Below, piece after piece: positions 36,141-45,803 of a DNA stretch of 64,000 bases (position 1 is its first letter; each line of letters begins with the position of its first letter). The notes beneath the pieces were generated by a model. That model made no database searches and had not been told where the DNA came from. It saw only the letters and a program-made list of their open reading frames with translations. The DNA is from Aestuariibacter sp. (GTDB lineage Bacteria > Pseudomonadota > Gammaproteobacteria > Enterobacterales > Alteromonadaceae). Location: positions 1,635,960 to 1,699,959 of the forward strand of contig CP051238.1 in assembly GCA_017794925.1 (NCBI GenBank). The letters run 5' to 3'. The translations under genes and the position numbers were made by a program.

Positions 36141-37385
36141 CTATTTGTCGGTAACAATCTTTTTCGGGAAATAGGCGGATAACGTTTTACGGATCCCATT
36201 GCCCCATACGATGGCCTGGTTATACAAACTGTGCAGGTATTTTTGGTCGATATTCAGTTCGCGGGATTCACGAATGACATTCATCCACAGTGCGCTTTCA
36301 AACGCCCGGACCAATTTATTATAGTGGTTAAACTCTGCAGATTTGCCTAACAATGCGTCATTTACTTCGTCAGTGAGCGGTAGTTGGCGCAACACGTCAG
36401 GCATGTCCTGATCGAGCAGGGCATCCAGTAATGAAAATAGTCCGATAAGGAAGCCGATAGGCGGATCAGAATTTAATCCTCTCTCCTGTGCCAACAGATC
36501 AAAAAACTTGGCGCGAACTAAAGACATATGGAGAAGTTCGAGTGGCTTGTCGTCACCCAGATTAGCCAGTGACAACAGCGCAATAAACTTCTTAATTTCC
36601 ACCTCTCCCATGTAGTTAAGCGCATGGCGTAGCGAGGTTATTTTGTAGCGCTTATTAATAGTTGGGTTATTAATAAACTTAAGCAGTAGAAAAGATAGCG
36701 CTGCATCGCGTTCTACTATCTGGTTGATGCGGTCCAGGTTGAATTGTGAGCTGGAACTTTCGCCCATGAGATCAACCAGGTTTAACTTTGATGCAGGTAG
36801 CTGACGCTGGATTCGTTTCTCTGGTGTTGCGAAAAAATAACCCTGGAAAAAGTCAAAGCCTAAATCCCGGCACACGACAAAGTCGTCGTGGTTATCTACG
36901 TTTTCGGCAACCAGTTGGATGTGAGATGCCAGAAAACGAGGAATATTCTTCTCGATAATGTCGTAGTTCGCTTTGGTCACATCGACTTTAAGAATATCGA
37001 TAAGCGGGAAAATAGAATGCTGTCCGCTGATCATTGCCGGATCGTCAATAGCCAGTTTAAAGCCCAGTTGTTTTACGTGCTTGCAGGCATCGACCAAAGC
37101 AGTTTGTTGCATGGGGTAGTCTGAAAGCTCGATAACCACGGTGTCGGGGTTTAATGCGGTCGGCAATCCGGAAATCAGCGTTTCGCTTTGAAAGTTGATA
37201 AACGAGGTTTTTTCACCACAGATATCGTCTAATCCAAGCGTGTGGAAATGTTCGGCAATATAACGGGCTTTGTCCGAGTCATGGGAAGGATACGTGCCTG
37301 ATTTTCCGTCACGAAATAAGAGTTCGTAACCGAATACATCCTTATCGCGATCAAGAATAGGTTGGCGTGCAATAAAAGCGAACAT
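36141..37385 (-). CDS. EAL-HDOD protein with degenerate EAL domain (paralogue 1)
   Basis: 414 residues. N-terminal EAL-like domain (about 1-200): YELLFRDG (ELL at the EAL position, Glu21), INFQSET, then VIELSDY, LAIDDPAM, DILKVDVTK, VAENVD and GYFFATPEK. The DDFGTG motif reads DDPAMI and one metal-site Glu (ELS-D) is altered, so c-di-GMP hydrolysis is unlikely. C-terminal HDOD domain (about 205-400) with NPTINKRYKITSLRHALNYMGEVEIKKFIAL. Family members (YuxH/CdgJ type) are regulatory. Paralogous to the next gene. Confidence 0.9.
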   Translation of the reverse strand: MFAFIARQPILDRDKDVFGYELLFRDGKSGTYPSHDSDKARYIAEHFHTLGLDDICGEKTSFINFQSETLISGLPTALNPDTVVIELSDYPMQQTALVDACKHVKQLGFKLAIDDPAMISGQHSIFPLIDILKVDVTKANYDIIEKNIPRFLASHIQLVAENVDNHDDFVVCRDLGFDFFQGYFFATPEKRIQRQLPASKLNLVDLMGESSSSQFNLDRINQIVERDAALSFLLLKFINNPTINKRYKITSLRHALNYMGEVEIKKFIALLSLANLGDDKPLELLHMSLVRAKFFDLLAQERGLNSDPPIGFLIGLFSLLDALLDQDMPDVLRQLPLTDEVNDALLGKSAEFNHYNKLVRAFESALWMNVIRESRELNIDQKYLHSLYNQAIVWGNGIRKTLSAYFPKKIVTDK

Positions 37386-37522
37386 TACTCAGCATTATCC
37401 TTATAGTACATCGGGCCCTGCGCGTAGAGACCTATCTTAAACTTTAACCGATGGTTAAAGTTTGATCCATCTTTTGTTAGATAATGGTCTATTTTATATT
37501 ACCCGCACTGAATATGCATTAA

Positions 37523-38746
37523 TTAAGGATTAATAGTGCCTTTACACATGTTGCTTGCCCATTGCAGCGCGTCGTTATAAAAACGGTGTAAATCGACCTG
37601 TTTTAATTTCAACCGCGTCCCCAGTGTCTTAACTGCACTCCACTGACCTTGCTCAAAAGCCTTGACCAGATATAAACAGTCTTTCAGCGTGTTGCTAGTG
37701 CCACAAAGGGCTGCTTTGGCTTCAGTGGGGAGTGGGAGCTTTTCAACCAAAGCTCGCATTTCTTGTTGCATCAGGGTATCGATGAGGGACAATAGTCCTG
37801 TCAGGAATCCCGCATTGCGATCATCCTGCTGTTTCAAGGCGATCAAAATGGATTCGCAGAACTTTGCTCTCACCAGGCTCATGGTCAACAATTCGCGTGG
37901 GCTGTCACCCGACAGGTTCGCGAGGGTGAGCAGTGCTATAAATTTTCGGACCTCTTCCTGACCCATAAATGTCATTGCGTGTTTTAGCGAAGTGATTTCG
38001 TTGCGCTTGTTTACCGTTGGGTTATTGATAAAGCGAAGTAGCAGGTATGACAAGGACACATCGCGTTCAAGAATTTGATTGATGACTTCGATGTCGAGTT
38101 CAGGTTTGGTGCTTTCTTTCAACAGCTCCAGCATGCTCAATTCATTTGAGCCTATTTTGCGGTGCTTAAGTATTTGCGGTTTAGAGAAAAAATACCCCTG
38201 GAAATAATCAAAACCCAGGCCGAGATAATACTCAAATTGCTGGGCTGTTTCGATGCGCTCTGCGACCAGTTTAATGCCCTTTTCCTTCAGAATAGGGACC
38301 GTTGTGCGAATCTGGTCATCAGTCACGGTTGTGACGTCAAATTTTACGATCGTGATGAAAGGGATGAGCTGTTGCCATTTTTCATCGAGGTCGTAATCAT
38401 CCAGAGCCAATGCATAGCCCTGTTCGGAAAACTGCTTGCACGTTGCGATTAACTCGTCAGTCACCGTGACGGTTTCGGTAATTTCGATGACTACATCAGC
38501 CGGTGTCAGGCTGGTGGGGAAACGGTGCAGCAACGTATCCGTATGAAAGTTGATAAAGGCGGTAGCGCCGCCCGTAACGGCATCAATGCCTACGTTTAAG
38601 TGGCTTTCCGTCAGGATTCTGGAGGTTGCTTCATCCGGGGATATATTCGGGAAACAGTTTTGCTCGCCGTCTCTGAACAAAAGTTCATAGGCGTAGAGCT
38701 GCTTTTGGGTGTCGACGATGGGTTGCCTTGCTATGTACGCAAACAT
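37523..38746 (-). CDS. EAL-HDOD protein with degenerate EAL domain (paralogue 2)
   Basis: 407 residues. Same layout as the gene downstream: YELLFRDGEQ, VVIEITE, LALDDYDL, IVKFDVTT, VAERIETAQQFEYYLGLGFDYFQGYFF, then HDOD with NPTVNKRNEITSLKHAMTFMGQEEVRKFIALLTLANL. It keeps more EAL residues (EITE, AERIE, QGYFF) than paralogue 1 but lacks the GTG of DDFGTG, so activity is doubtful. The 137-base spacer suggests a tandem duplication with separate or shared transcription. Divergent from rpoH. Confidence 0.9.
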   Translation of the reverse strand: MFAYIARQPIVDTQKQLYAYELLFRDGEQNCFPNISPDEATSRILTESHLNVGIDAVTGGATAFINFHTDTLLHRFPTSLTPADVVIEITETVTVTDELIATCKQFSEQGYALALDDYDLDEKWQQLIPFITIVKFDVTTVTDDQIRTTVPILKEKGIKLVAERIETAQQFEYYLGLGFDYFQGYFFSKPQILKHRKIGSNELSMLELLKESTKPELDIEVINQILERDVSLSYLLLRFINNPTVNKRNEITSLKHAMTFMGQEEVRKFIALLTLANLSGDSPRELLTMSLVRAKFCESILIALKQQDDRNAGFLTGLLSLIDTLMQQEMRALVEKLPLPTEAKAALCGTSNTLKDCLYLVKAFEQGQWSAVKTLGTRLKLKQVDLHRFYNDALQWASNMCKGTINP

Positions 38747-38866
38747 TCAAACCTCGAATTACTGCAGTTAGGCGCAAACAACTTGTTATTGTTGATCGTA
38801 TGTTATTCACTTTCTGTAATATACCCATATGAAGTTTAATTGCTATTCAATTCTGGACATATTTTG

Positions 38867-38894
38867 GAACTTTTTTTCATCAATGCGGTCTTGA
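38867..38894 (+). promoter_or_regulatory. Putative sigma-E promoter of rpoH
   Basis: GAACTT (38867-38872), 16-base spacer ending CGG, then TCTTGA (38889-38894). The E. coli sigma-E-dependent rpoH promoter has GAACTT, 16 bases ending CGG, and TCTGA. Lies about 120 bases before the rpoH start. A TTGACA at 38934-38939 may mark another promoter with a poor -10. Confidence 0.5.
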
Positions 38895-39012
38895 ATAATA
38901 GATTTAATGACCCTATATTCAGGGTTTGCGAAGTTGACAAGTTGTCGTCTTGGCGTCGCACATAGCTAACTTTTTTGTTATATTGGTGTGCTAAGGATTT
39001 TTTGAGGTGAAT

Positions 39013-39867
39013 ATGAGCAATAAATTGCAAACAATGGCATTGTCCGTTCCTCACAGCGGTAGCATTGAAGGCTACATTCAGGCGGTAAGTTCAATCGACA
39101 TGCTGTCTGCTGAAGAAGAACGCGCATTAGCACTGCGCTTGCGTGAAGACGAAGATATTGAGGCGGCACGTAAACTCGTTATGTCTCATCTACGCTTTGT
39201 TGTGCATATTGCCAAGTCATATTCCGGTTACGGCCTGCCTCAGGCTGACCTGATTCAGGAAGGTAACATCGGATTAATGAAGGCGGTTAAGCGTTTTGAC
39301 CCTTCAGTTGGCGTACGTCTGGTTTCTTTTGCGGTGCATTGGATTAAAGCTGAAATTCACGAGTTCGTATTGAAAAACTGGCGGATCGTGAAAGTGGCAA
39401 CCACCAAAGCGCAGCGCAAACTGTTCTTTAATTTGCGTAAAGCGAAAAAGCGTCTGGGTTGGTTTACTCACGAAGAAGTGAAAACCGTGGCAGATGAGCT
39501 GGGTGTAAGTACCAAAGAAGTGTTGCAGATGGAAGCGCGCATGAGTTCACAAGACCAGGCATTCGACTTGTCTGCGGATGATGACGAAAGCGGCAGCTTC
39601 GCACCAGTACAGTATCTGGAAGACAAGTCTGCAGATGTTGAAACGACTGTTATCAGTGACGACTGGGATGCAAACGCCACAAAGCGTCTTTATTCTGCTA
39701 TCAAAACACTGGATGAGCGCAGCCAGGATATCATTGAAACTCGCTGGCTGGCAGACGATAAAACAACGCTGCAGGATTTGGCTGATAAATATCAGGTGTC
39801 CGCTGAGCGCGTTCGCCAGATTGAAAAGAATGCAATGAAAAAGCTTCAGGCGGCTATGGCGGCTTAA
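39013..39867 (+). CDS. rpoH: RNA polymerase sigma-32 factor
   Basis: 284 residues from ATG 39013 (GAGG five bases upstream), the exact E. coli length; GTG 39007 overlaps the ribosome binding site. Region 2: [40 protein letters not shown] and [43 protein letters not shown] (with the RpoH box); region 4: [27 protein letters not shown]. Directs heat-shock transcription. In E. coli it directly follows ftsX; here three genes intervene and its own promoter region is 266 bases. Confidence 0.98.
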   Translation: MSNKLQTMALSVPHSGSIEGYIQAVSSIDMLSAEEERALALRLREDEDIEAARKLVMSHLRFVVHIAKSYSGYGLPQADLIQEGNIGLMKAVKRFDPSVGVRLVSFAVHWIKAEIHEFVLKNWRIVKVATTKAQRKLFFNLRKAKKRLGWFTHEEVKTVADELGVSTKEVLQMEARMSSQDQAFDLSADDDESGSFAPVQYLEDKSADVETTVISDDWDANATKRLYSAIKTLDERSQDIIETRWLADDKTTLQDLADKYQVSAERVRQIEKNAMKKLQAAMAA

Positions 39868-39883
39868 GCTTCAATCAAACATA

Positions 39884-39913
39884 AAAAAACGCCTCATTTT
39901 GAGGCGTTTTTTT
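39884..39913 (+). terminator. Terminator of rpoH
   Basis: AAAAAACGCCTC, ATTTT loop, GAGGCGTTTTTTT. The A-run lets it also stop transcripts of the convergent yiiD-like gene. Confidence 0.92.
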
Positions 39914-39944
39914 GTTCGAAAATCTGGGCAGTTTGAAGGTGTTA

Positions 39945-40895
39945 TTATGCCTTTTCAGTGGATGCAGGGGGGAGGACCCAGTAAATACCGTGAAACTCTG
40001 CAACCGGCGTAGTGTCATCCAGTACTTCAACTTCCAGTTCAAGCTTACATTTTTTGCCTTTTTCCAATAACGTAAACTTCCCTTTTAATCGCTCAAGATT
40101 GCAAACAGCTCTGGGCTTCATGGTAATCGGCTTGTGGTAATGGATGTTGCCATCACCAAGCACAATGTCACCAGCCAGTCCTCGTTCTTTCAGCTGCAGG
40201 AATATCATGCCCCAGCCGGTAAGGGTCGCCAGGGAGAAGATACTTCCTGCAAACATGGTACCGTGAATATTGATGTTCTTGTTCAGGGAGGCACGGGTCT
40301 CCAGGGTTTTACCGGTAAACTGGTGAAGCTTGATACCCATATGCTCGGTGATTGGAATCGTTTCTGACCAGGTATCCTGTAACTCCTGACACCAGTCAGG
40401 GTGTAATACCAATAGCGAAAAGTCATCGAGCTTTTTGACCATTTGCTGACGCTTGAGCAATCCCAGTTCATTAGGCGCTTCACGCTCAATTTTAAAGCCA
40501 CAGGCGGTAAAAAAGTCGATTGAGATTTCCCGGCTGTTTGTCACCGCACGGATCGCACCCAGTTCCCTTGCTACGGCTTCCAGAGCATTCAAAATGAGCT
40601 GGCCTAGACCTCTGCGCTGGTAATCCCCATGGACGGCGATATGGCGAATTTGGGCTTCTTCTGCGGTGTTCAGGTGTACTCGCCCACAGGCCACAATATC
40701 GCCATTGTTATTTACCACAACACGGTGCTCACTGACCTGTTCATACTCATCTTTTTCAGAACCAGGGGGGAAGTTCCAGGGCTGACGCAGATATTGCCAC
40801 CGGAAATGGTAATAGGCAGCTAACTCTTCGTCGCTTTGTGGTGTAACAATTTTAAACACAGGCAAGTGGTCTCGTTTGAACACAGGGCTACACAT
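39945..40895 (-). CDS. yiiD: GNAT acyltransferase / hotdog thioesterase fusion, YiiD (MadA) family
   Basis: 316 residues. GNAT domain (about 12-155): VACGRVHLNTAEEAQIRHIAVHGDYQRRGLGQLILNALE with the Q/RxxGxG/A acetyl-CoA loop. C-terminal YiiD-type hotdog domain (about 165-310): GTMFAGSIFSLATLTGWGMIFLQL. E. coli YiiD has been described as a malonyl-ACP decarboxylase that helps start fatty acid synthesis. The yiiD-dtd-(pip)-yihY order echoes E. coli yihY-dtd-yiiD. Confidence 0.88.
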   Translation of the reverse strand: MCSPVFKRDHLPVFKIVTPQSDEELAAYYHFRWQYLRQPWNFPPGSEKDEYEQVSEHRVVVNNNGDIVACGRVHLNTAEEAQIRHIAVHGDYQRRGLGQLILNALEAVARELGAIRAVTNSREISIDFFTACGFKIEREAPNELGLLKRQQMVKKLDDFSLLVLHPDWCQELQDTWSETIPITEHMGIKLHQFTGKTLETRASLNKNINIHGTMFAGSIFSLATLTGWGMIFLQLKERGLAGDIVLGDGNIHYHKPITMKPRAVCNLERLKGKFTLLEKGKKCKLELEVEVLDDTTPVAEFHGIYWVLPPASTEKA

Positions 40896-40947
40896 TAAAT
40901 CCTAAGCTAGGAATAACAGCAAGCGCATTCACCGAATGGCGTAAAAC

Positions 40948-41385
40948 TTATACTTGAAAGTGAAATGTGACCGGGCCATCGTTAACCAGATGCACTTTCA
41001 TGTCAGCACCAAATTCGCCGGTTTTTACAGGAATGCCCGTGGCTTTCAAGGCATCCACAAATTGCAGATACCGTTGCTTGCCCGTCTCGGGCGAGGCGCC
41101 TCTGGAAAAGCCGGGGCGATTTCCCTTCTGGGTGTCGGCGACCAGTGTAAATTGTGATACCACCAGCACCGCGCCACCCACTTGCTGAACATTCAGGTTC
41201 ATTTTTCCTTGGTCGTCACTAAATATACGGTAAGAAAGGACCTTTTTAACCAATTTGTCGATCTGGGCCTGACCATCCTCTTTTTCTACGCCAAGCAATA
41301 ACAAAATTCCCTTGTCGATTTTACCGATGATAGCTGAATCTACCGTAACGCTGGCTTCGGAAACGCGCTGTATTAGTCCAATCAT
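40948..41385 (-). CDS. dtd: D-aminoacyl-tRNA deacylase
   Basis: 145 residues, the E. coli length. [15 protein letters not shown] start, catalytic [24 protein letters not shown] and C-terminal [11 protein letters not shown] (the cross-subunit Gly-Pro motif). Frees D-amino acids or glycine from mischarged tRNA. Begins four bases after the pip stop. Confidence 0.96.
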   Translation of the reverse strand: MIGLIQRVSEASVTVDSAIIGKIDKGILLLLGVEKEDGQAQIDKLVKKVLSYRIFSDDQGKMNLNVQQVGGAVLVVSQFTLVADTQKGNRPGFSRGASPETGKQRYLQFVDALKATGIPVKTGEFGADMKVHLVNDGPVTFHFQV

Positions 41386-41389
41386 AGTT

Positions 41390-42334
41390 TTACTGCAATA
41401 ACTGTCTGAAGTGATCGATGGCGTTTTTTAACGCATGTTTAATGGCTGGCTCGGTGCTGCTGTGACCGGCTCCTGGAATTAAATGCAACTGGCTTAAGGG
41501 CCAGCGCTCGTGCAGCGCCGTTGCATTTTCGGGTTTGCAAATGGTATCACACCGACCATGGATAATGATGCCTGGCAGGCTGGCCAGAACGTTTGTGTTC
41601 TCGAGGATTTCGTTTTCTTTAATAAAGCACTGTTGCGCGATGTAATGCCATTCAAGAACAGCCAGTGACATCACGGTTGGATGGGCAGGCAGTGTAGTGG
41701 GATAGCCTGGGCTTGAATAGACACGAGCAATACTTTCTTCCCAGTTATACCACTTGGCTGCGGATAGTTGCGCTAGTTCAGAACTTAGATCTGAGAACAT
41801 TGAGCGATAGTACGAGAGAATGTCGTTAACATCACGGGCCTCGGGGCAACCATCAATGAACGCAGGGTATAAATCCGGATAAATCTGAGCTGCGCCGCCA
41901 TCGGGGGCTAAAAACCAGTCAAAGTCCTGCTGGCGGGCAAGAAATATCCCGCGTAGTATAAGTCCGCTAACGGTTTCTGGTTCCTTTATCGCCGCAAGTA
42001 ATGCGAGCGTGCTGCCCCAACTCCCGCCAAATAACAGCCACTTCGAGATTCCCAGATGCGTTCTGAGTCGAGTAATGTCGGATAATAAATCCTGCGTCGT
42101 GTTGTGCTGTAGTGCCAGATGTGGCGTTGAACGACCGCAACCTCGCTGTTCAAAGCCAATGACATGGAATGCATCCAATGGAAACAGTTGAGTGTAATCC
42201 GGTGACAAGCCCGCTCCCGGTCCGCCATGAATCATGAGCACAGGAATGCCCTTCGGGTTTCCCGAACACTCATAATACACCTGATGATTGTTGCCTACAT
42301 CCAGGTGGCCGTGCTGGTATCGAACAGTTGTCAC
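41390..42334 (-). CDS. pip: Proline iminopeptidase (alpha/beta hydrolase, S33)
   Basis: 314 residues. [16 protein letters not shown] oxyanion motif, [12 protein letters not shown], nucleophile elbow [14 protein letters not shown] (Ser of GGSWGS), [12 protein letters not shown] and GAGHSS with the catalytic His. Removes N-terminal proline from peptides. First gene of the pip-dtd-yiiD string on the minus strand. Confidence 0.95.
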   Translation of the reverse strand: MTTVRYQHGHLDVGNNHQVYYECSGNPKGIPVLMIHGGPGAGLSPDYTQLFPLDAFHVIGFEQRGCGRSTPHLALQHNTTQDLLSDITRLRTHLGISKWLLFGGSWGSTLALLAAIKEPETVSGLILRGIFLARQQDFDWFLAPDGGAAQIYPDLYPAFIDGCPEARDVNDILSYYRSMFSDLSSELAQLSAAKWYNWEESIARVYSSPGYPTTLPAHPTVMSLAVLEWHYIAQQCFIKENEILENTNVLASLPGIIIHGRCDTICKPENATALHERWPLSQLHLIPGAGHSSTEPAIKHALKNAIDHFRQLLQ

Positions 42335-42432
42335 GGATAATTTCTCTTACAAATCAAAATTTGAAATCGTTGTAAGTTAACCCTAATTGATTTAGTTTAC
42401 TGAGTAAATTGTAATTGTATTAAGGAAGTTTT

Positions 42433-42657
42433 ATGGCAGGTCAAGGTTCTGGTGGCAATGTGTTAGCCGCAATTTGTAGTTTCTTTATTCCTGGCTTAGG
42501 TCAACTGGTACAAGGTCGTATATTAGCGGCATTATTCTTTTTCATTGCGTATGCAGTGAGTTGGGCGTTGGTGGTTTTACTTATCGGTTATATCCTTGTC
42601 CCGATTTTCTTACTGTGGGCCATTATAGACGCAGCGAGATTTAAAGGCGCTTCCTGA
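42433..42657 (+). CDS. Small two-span membrane protein (TM2-like)
   Basis: 74 residues. LAAICSFFIPGLGQLVQGRILAALFFFIAYAVSWALVVLLIGYILVPIFLLWAIIDAARF: a PGLGQL turn between hydrophobic segments, as in TM2-type proteins, ending with an Asp-containing second helix. AAGGAAG lies seven bases before ATG. Its TGA overlaps the next ATG (ATGA), so both products are probably made together in the envelope. Function unknown. Confidence 0.8.
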   Translation: MAGQGSGGNVLAAICSFFIPGLGQLVQGRILAALFFFIAYAVSWALVVLLIGYILVPIFLLWAIIDAARFKGAS

Positions 42658-43310
42658 TGATTCTTCAACAAGTAAGTAAGCACGCCTTTGTTGCTTTACT
42701 CCTGCTCTTCTTAACGGCATGTCAAAGTGCTTACTATGCTGCCTGGGAAAAGGTAGGCGTTGAAAAGCGGGAAATTCTGGTTGACCGGGTTGAAGACGCA
42801 AGAGATTCGCAGCAGGAAGCGGAGCAACAGTTCACGTCTGCTTTAGAAGAGTTTTCCGCATTAATTCAGTTCAACGGCGGTGAACTTGAAGAAGCCTATG
42901 AAGCGCTCAATGACAAATACGAGGCCAGTAAAAACGCCGCTGACGATGTGACACATCGAATCAATAAAATTGAGAGTGTGGCAGAAGCGTTGTTTGATGA
43001 ATGGGAAACCGAACTTGAGCAATATTCTAACGCAAGCCTGAAACGCACGAGCCAGCAGAAGTTGTCTGAGACGCGTCTGAAGTACAATAAGATGCTAAGA
43101 GCCATGCGTCGTGTAGAAAGCAGCATGCAGCCTGTACTGGCAACGCTGCAGGACAATGTACTTTTCCTGAAACACAACCTGAATGCCAGTGCTATTGGCG
43201 CGCTTCAGGGTGAATTAGGCACAATCGAAAAAGACGTGAAAAGTCTGCTGAAAGAGATGCAGACTGCAATCTCACAGTCTAACGCCTTTATTGCCGATAT
43301 GGCGGGCTAG
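42657..43310 (+). CDS. DUF2959 family lipoprotein
   Basis: 217 residues. Lipobox LLFLTAC with Cys21 after a hydrophobic signal. The mature part is almost wholly helical, with long heptad-rich stretches (REILVDRVEDARDSQQEAEQQF, NKIESVAEALFDEWETELEQYSN), the DUF2959 pattern known in marine gammaproteobacteria. Probably a periplasmic coiled-coil lipoprotein; function unknown. Coupled to the membrane protein upstream. Confidence 0.85.
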   Translation: MILQQVSKHAFVALLLLFLTACQSAYYAAWEKVGVEKREILVDRVEDARDSQQEAEQQFTSALEEFSALIQFNGGELEEAYEALNDKYEASKNAADDVTHRINKIESVAEALFDEWETELEQYSNASLKRTSQQKLSETRLKYNKMLRAMRRVESSMQPVLATLQDNVLFLKHNLNASAIGALQGELGTIEKDVKSLLKEMQTAISQSNAFIADMAG

Positions 43311-43331
43311 TCGTTTACATTGTCAAACAAT

Positions 43332-43361
43332 AAAAAAGGTCAGCATTTGCTGACCTTTTTT
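43332..43361. terminator. Bidirectional terminator after the DUF2959 gene
   Basis: AAAAAAGGTCAGC, ATTT loop, GCTGACCTTTTTT; shared with yihY on the minus strand. Confidence 0.92.
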
Positions 43362-43383
43362 GTCTGTACTGAATGCTTTGTTG

Positions 43384-44271
43384 TTACTTAGTCGGTAAAT
43401 CCCGAGGCTCTTCCGTAGTGCCTTTTTCCGTTTCTGAGGCATCTGCCAGTGAGCAGGTAAACTCAGCACCGACGAGTACAACAATCCAGGATAAATACAC
43501 CCACAAAAACAGTATCGGCAGCGCGGCTAACGCGCCGTAAATGACCTGATACGACGGGAAGCTGGTAACATACAGGGCAAAGCCCTTTTTACTGAACTCG
43601 AACAACATGGTAGCCAGTACCGCTCCTCCAAGCGCGTGCTTGGTGGGAACCCGTCGATTAGGCACCAGCATATATAAAATAATAAAAGCAGCCAGCGCGG
43701 TGATACTCGGTACCAGCTCTAACATGAAAGTCCCCAGCCCAGGGGTGTATTCTTCAGCAAATTCAGCCAGGCCGGTTAAATAAGACGTCATGAGTACGCT
43801 GGCGCCCATAAGCAGGGGGCCTAATGTGATCACCATCCAGTAAATAGCAAAGGTATACACAATCGGTCTGTCACTTTGCGTACGCCAAATTCTATTTAAG
43901 GTTTTATCTACGTTTGATATAAGCATTAACGCAACGACCAGCAGCGACAAAATACCAATAGCACTCATTTGTGAGGCATTGCCTACGAAATCGGTCATGT
44001 ATTTATGCACCACATCACTGGCGGTAGGTACAAAGTTGCTAAAAATGAACTGCTCCAGTTTTGTGCGCACTTTGTCGAAGGCAGGGAAGGCCGACAGGAT
44101 GGTAAAAAATACCATAATAAACGGCACCAGCGACAGTAAGGTGACATAGGCTAGATGACCGGCAGATATGGCGATATTGTCAGTGCGACACCGGGTAACG
44201 AAGATATTACCAAAGTGTAGTAGCTTGGGGCGCCATGTGTCCCATAATGCTTTCCAGTCAGGCTTTTCCAC
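43384..44271 (-). CDS. yihY: YihY/BrkB family inner-membrane protein
   Basis: 295 residues, six membrane segments. ISAGHLAYVTLLSLVPFIMVFFTILSAFP at the start and YGALAALPILFLWVYLSWIVVLVGAEFTCSLAD at the end are the family signature. Once called RNase BN by mistake in E. coli; true function unknown. Confidence 0.92.
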   Translation of the reverse strand: MEKPDWKALWDTWRPKLLHFGNIFVTRCRTDNIAISAGHLAYVTLLSLVPFIMVFFTILSAFPAFDKVRTKLEQFIFSNFVPTASDVVHKYMTDFVGNASQMSAIGILSLLVVALMLISNVDKTLNRIWRTQSDRPIVYTFAIYWMVITLGPLLMGASVLMTSYLTGLAEFAEEYTPGLGTFMLELVPSITALAAFIILYMLVPNRRVPTKHALGGAVLATMLFEFSKKGFALYVTSFPSYQVIYGALAALPILFLWVYLSWIVVLVGAEFTCSLADASETEKGTTEEPRDLPTK

Positions 44272-44347
44272 AACGATTCCTTGCCCATACGAAAAGCCCT
44301 AGTCTACCGCGTCCTTGCGGTTCATCAAATCATTTGTGATGTAAGCT

Positions 44348-45311
<964 letters not shown>

Positions 45312-45396
45312 AGCGGTTTACACTGCTCAATTGACCTTTTCTGTGGTTTGTTTAGAATTTCTCAACATAATAAATAATCATCAGCTGGAAATAACA

Positions 45397-45723
45397 ATGG
45401 CAAAGTGGGACGGAAAGTATATTCACCCGTACGCAGAACACGGTAAAAAAAGTGAACAGGTAAAAAAGGTCACTGTCTCTATTCCCATCAATGTACTGAA
45501 AGTGCTGACGGATGAACGTACCCGACGCCAGATTAACAATCTGCGCCACGCGACTAATTCAGAACTGCTGTGCGAGGCGTTTTTGCATGCTTTTACCGGA
45601 CAGCCTCTACCAGATGATGAGGACCTTCGCAAAGACAACCCCAACCGTATTCCAGGGGAAGCGCGTCGTATTATGTTAGAAATGGGGCTGGACCCCGATG
45701 CCGAAGAAGGCGAAGAAGAGTAG
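45397..45723 (+). CDS. metJ: Methionine repressor MetJ
   Basis: 108 residues from ATG 45397; the open frame runs 33 codons further upstream through the Met boxes, but homology starts here ([29 protein letters not shown]). Ribbon-helix-helix: beta strand KKVTVSIP binds DNA, followed by [28 protein letters not shown]. The last 15 residues are a poly-acidic tail unlike E. coli. Confidence 0.97.
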   Translation: MAKWDGKYIHPYAEHGKKSEQVKKVTVSIPINVLKVLTDERTRRQINNLRHATNSELLCEAFLHAFTGQPLPDDEDLRKDNPNRIPGEARRIMLEMGLDPDAEEGEEE

Positions 45724-45752
45724 TCTTCTTTCCGTCTTTCTCTTAAATACTT

Positions 45753-45782
45753 AAAAAAAACGCCTCAAAAGAGGCGTTTTTG
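45753..45782. terminator. Bidirectional terminator between metJ and malic enzyme
   Basis: AAAAAAAACGCCTC, AAAA loop, GAGGCGTTTTT. Confidence 0.9.
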
Positions 45783-45803
45783 GTTTAAAGCTTGCTGAAA
45801 AGC

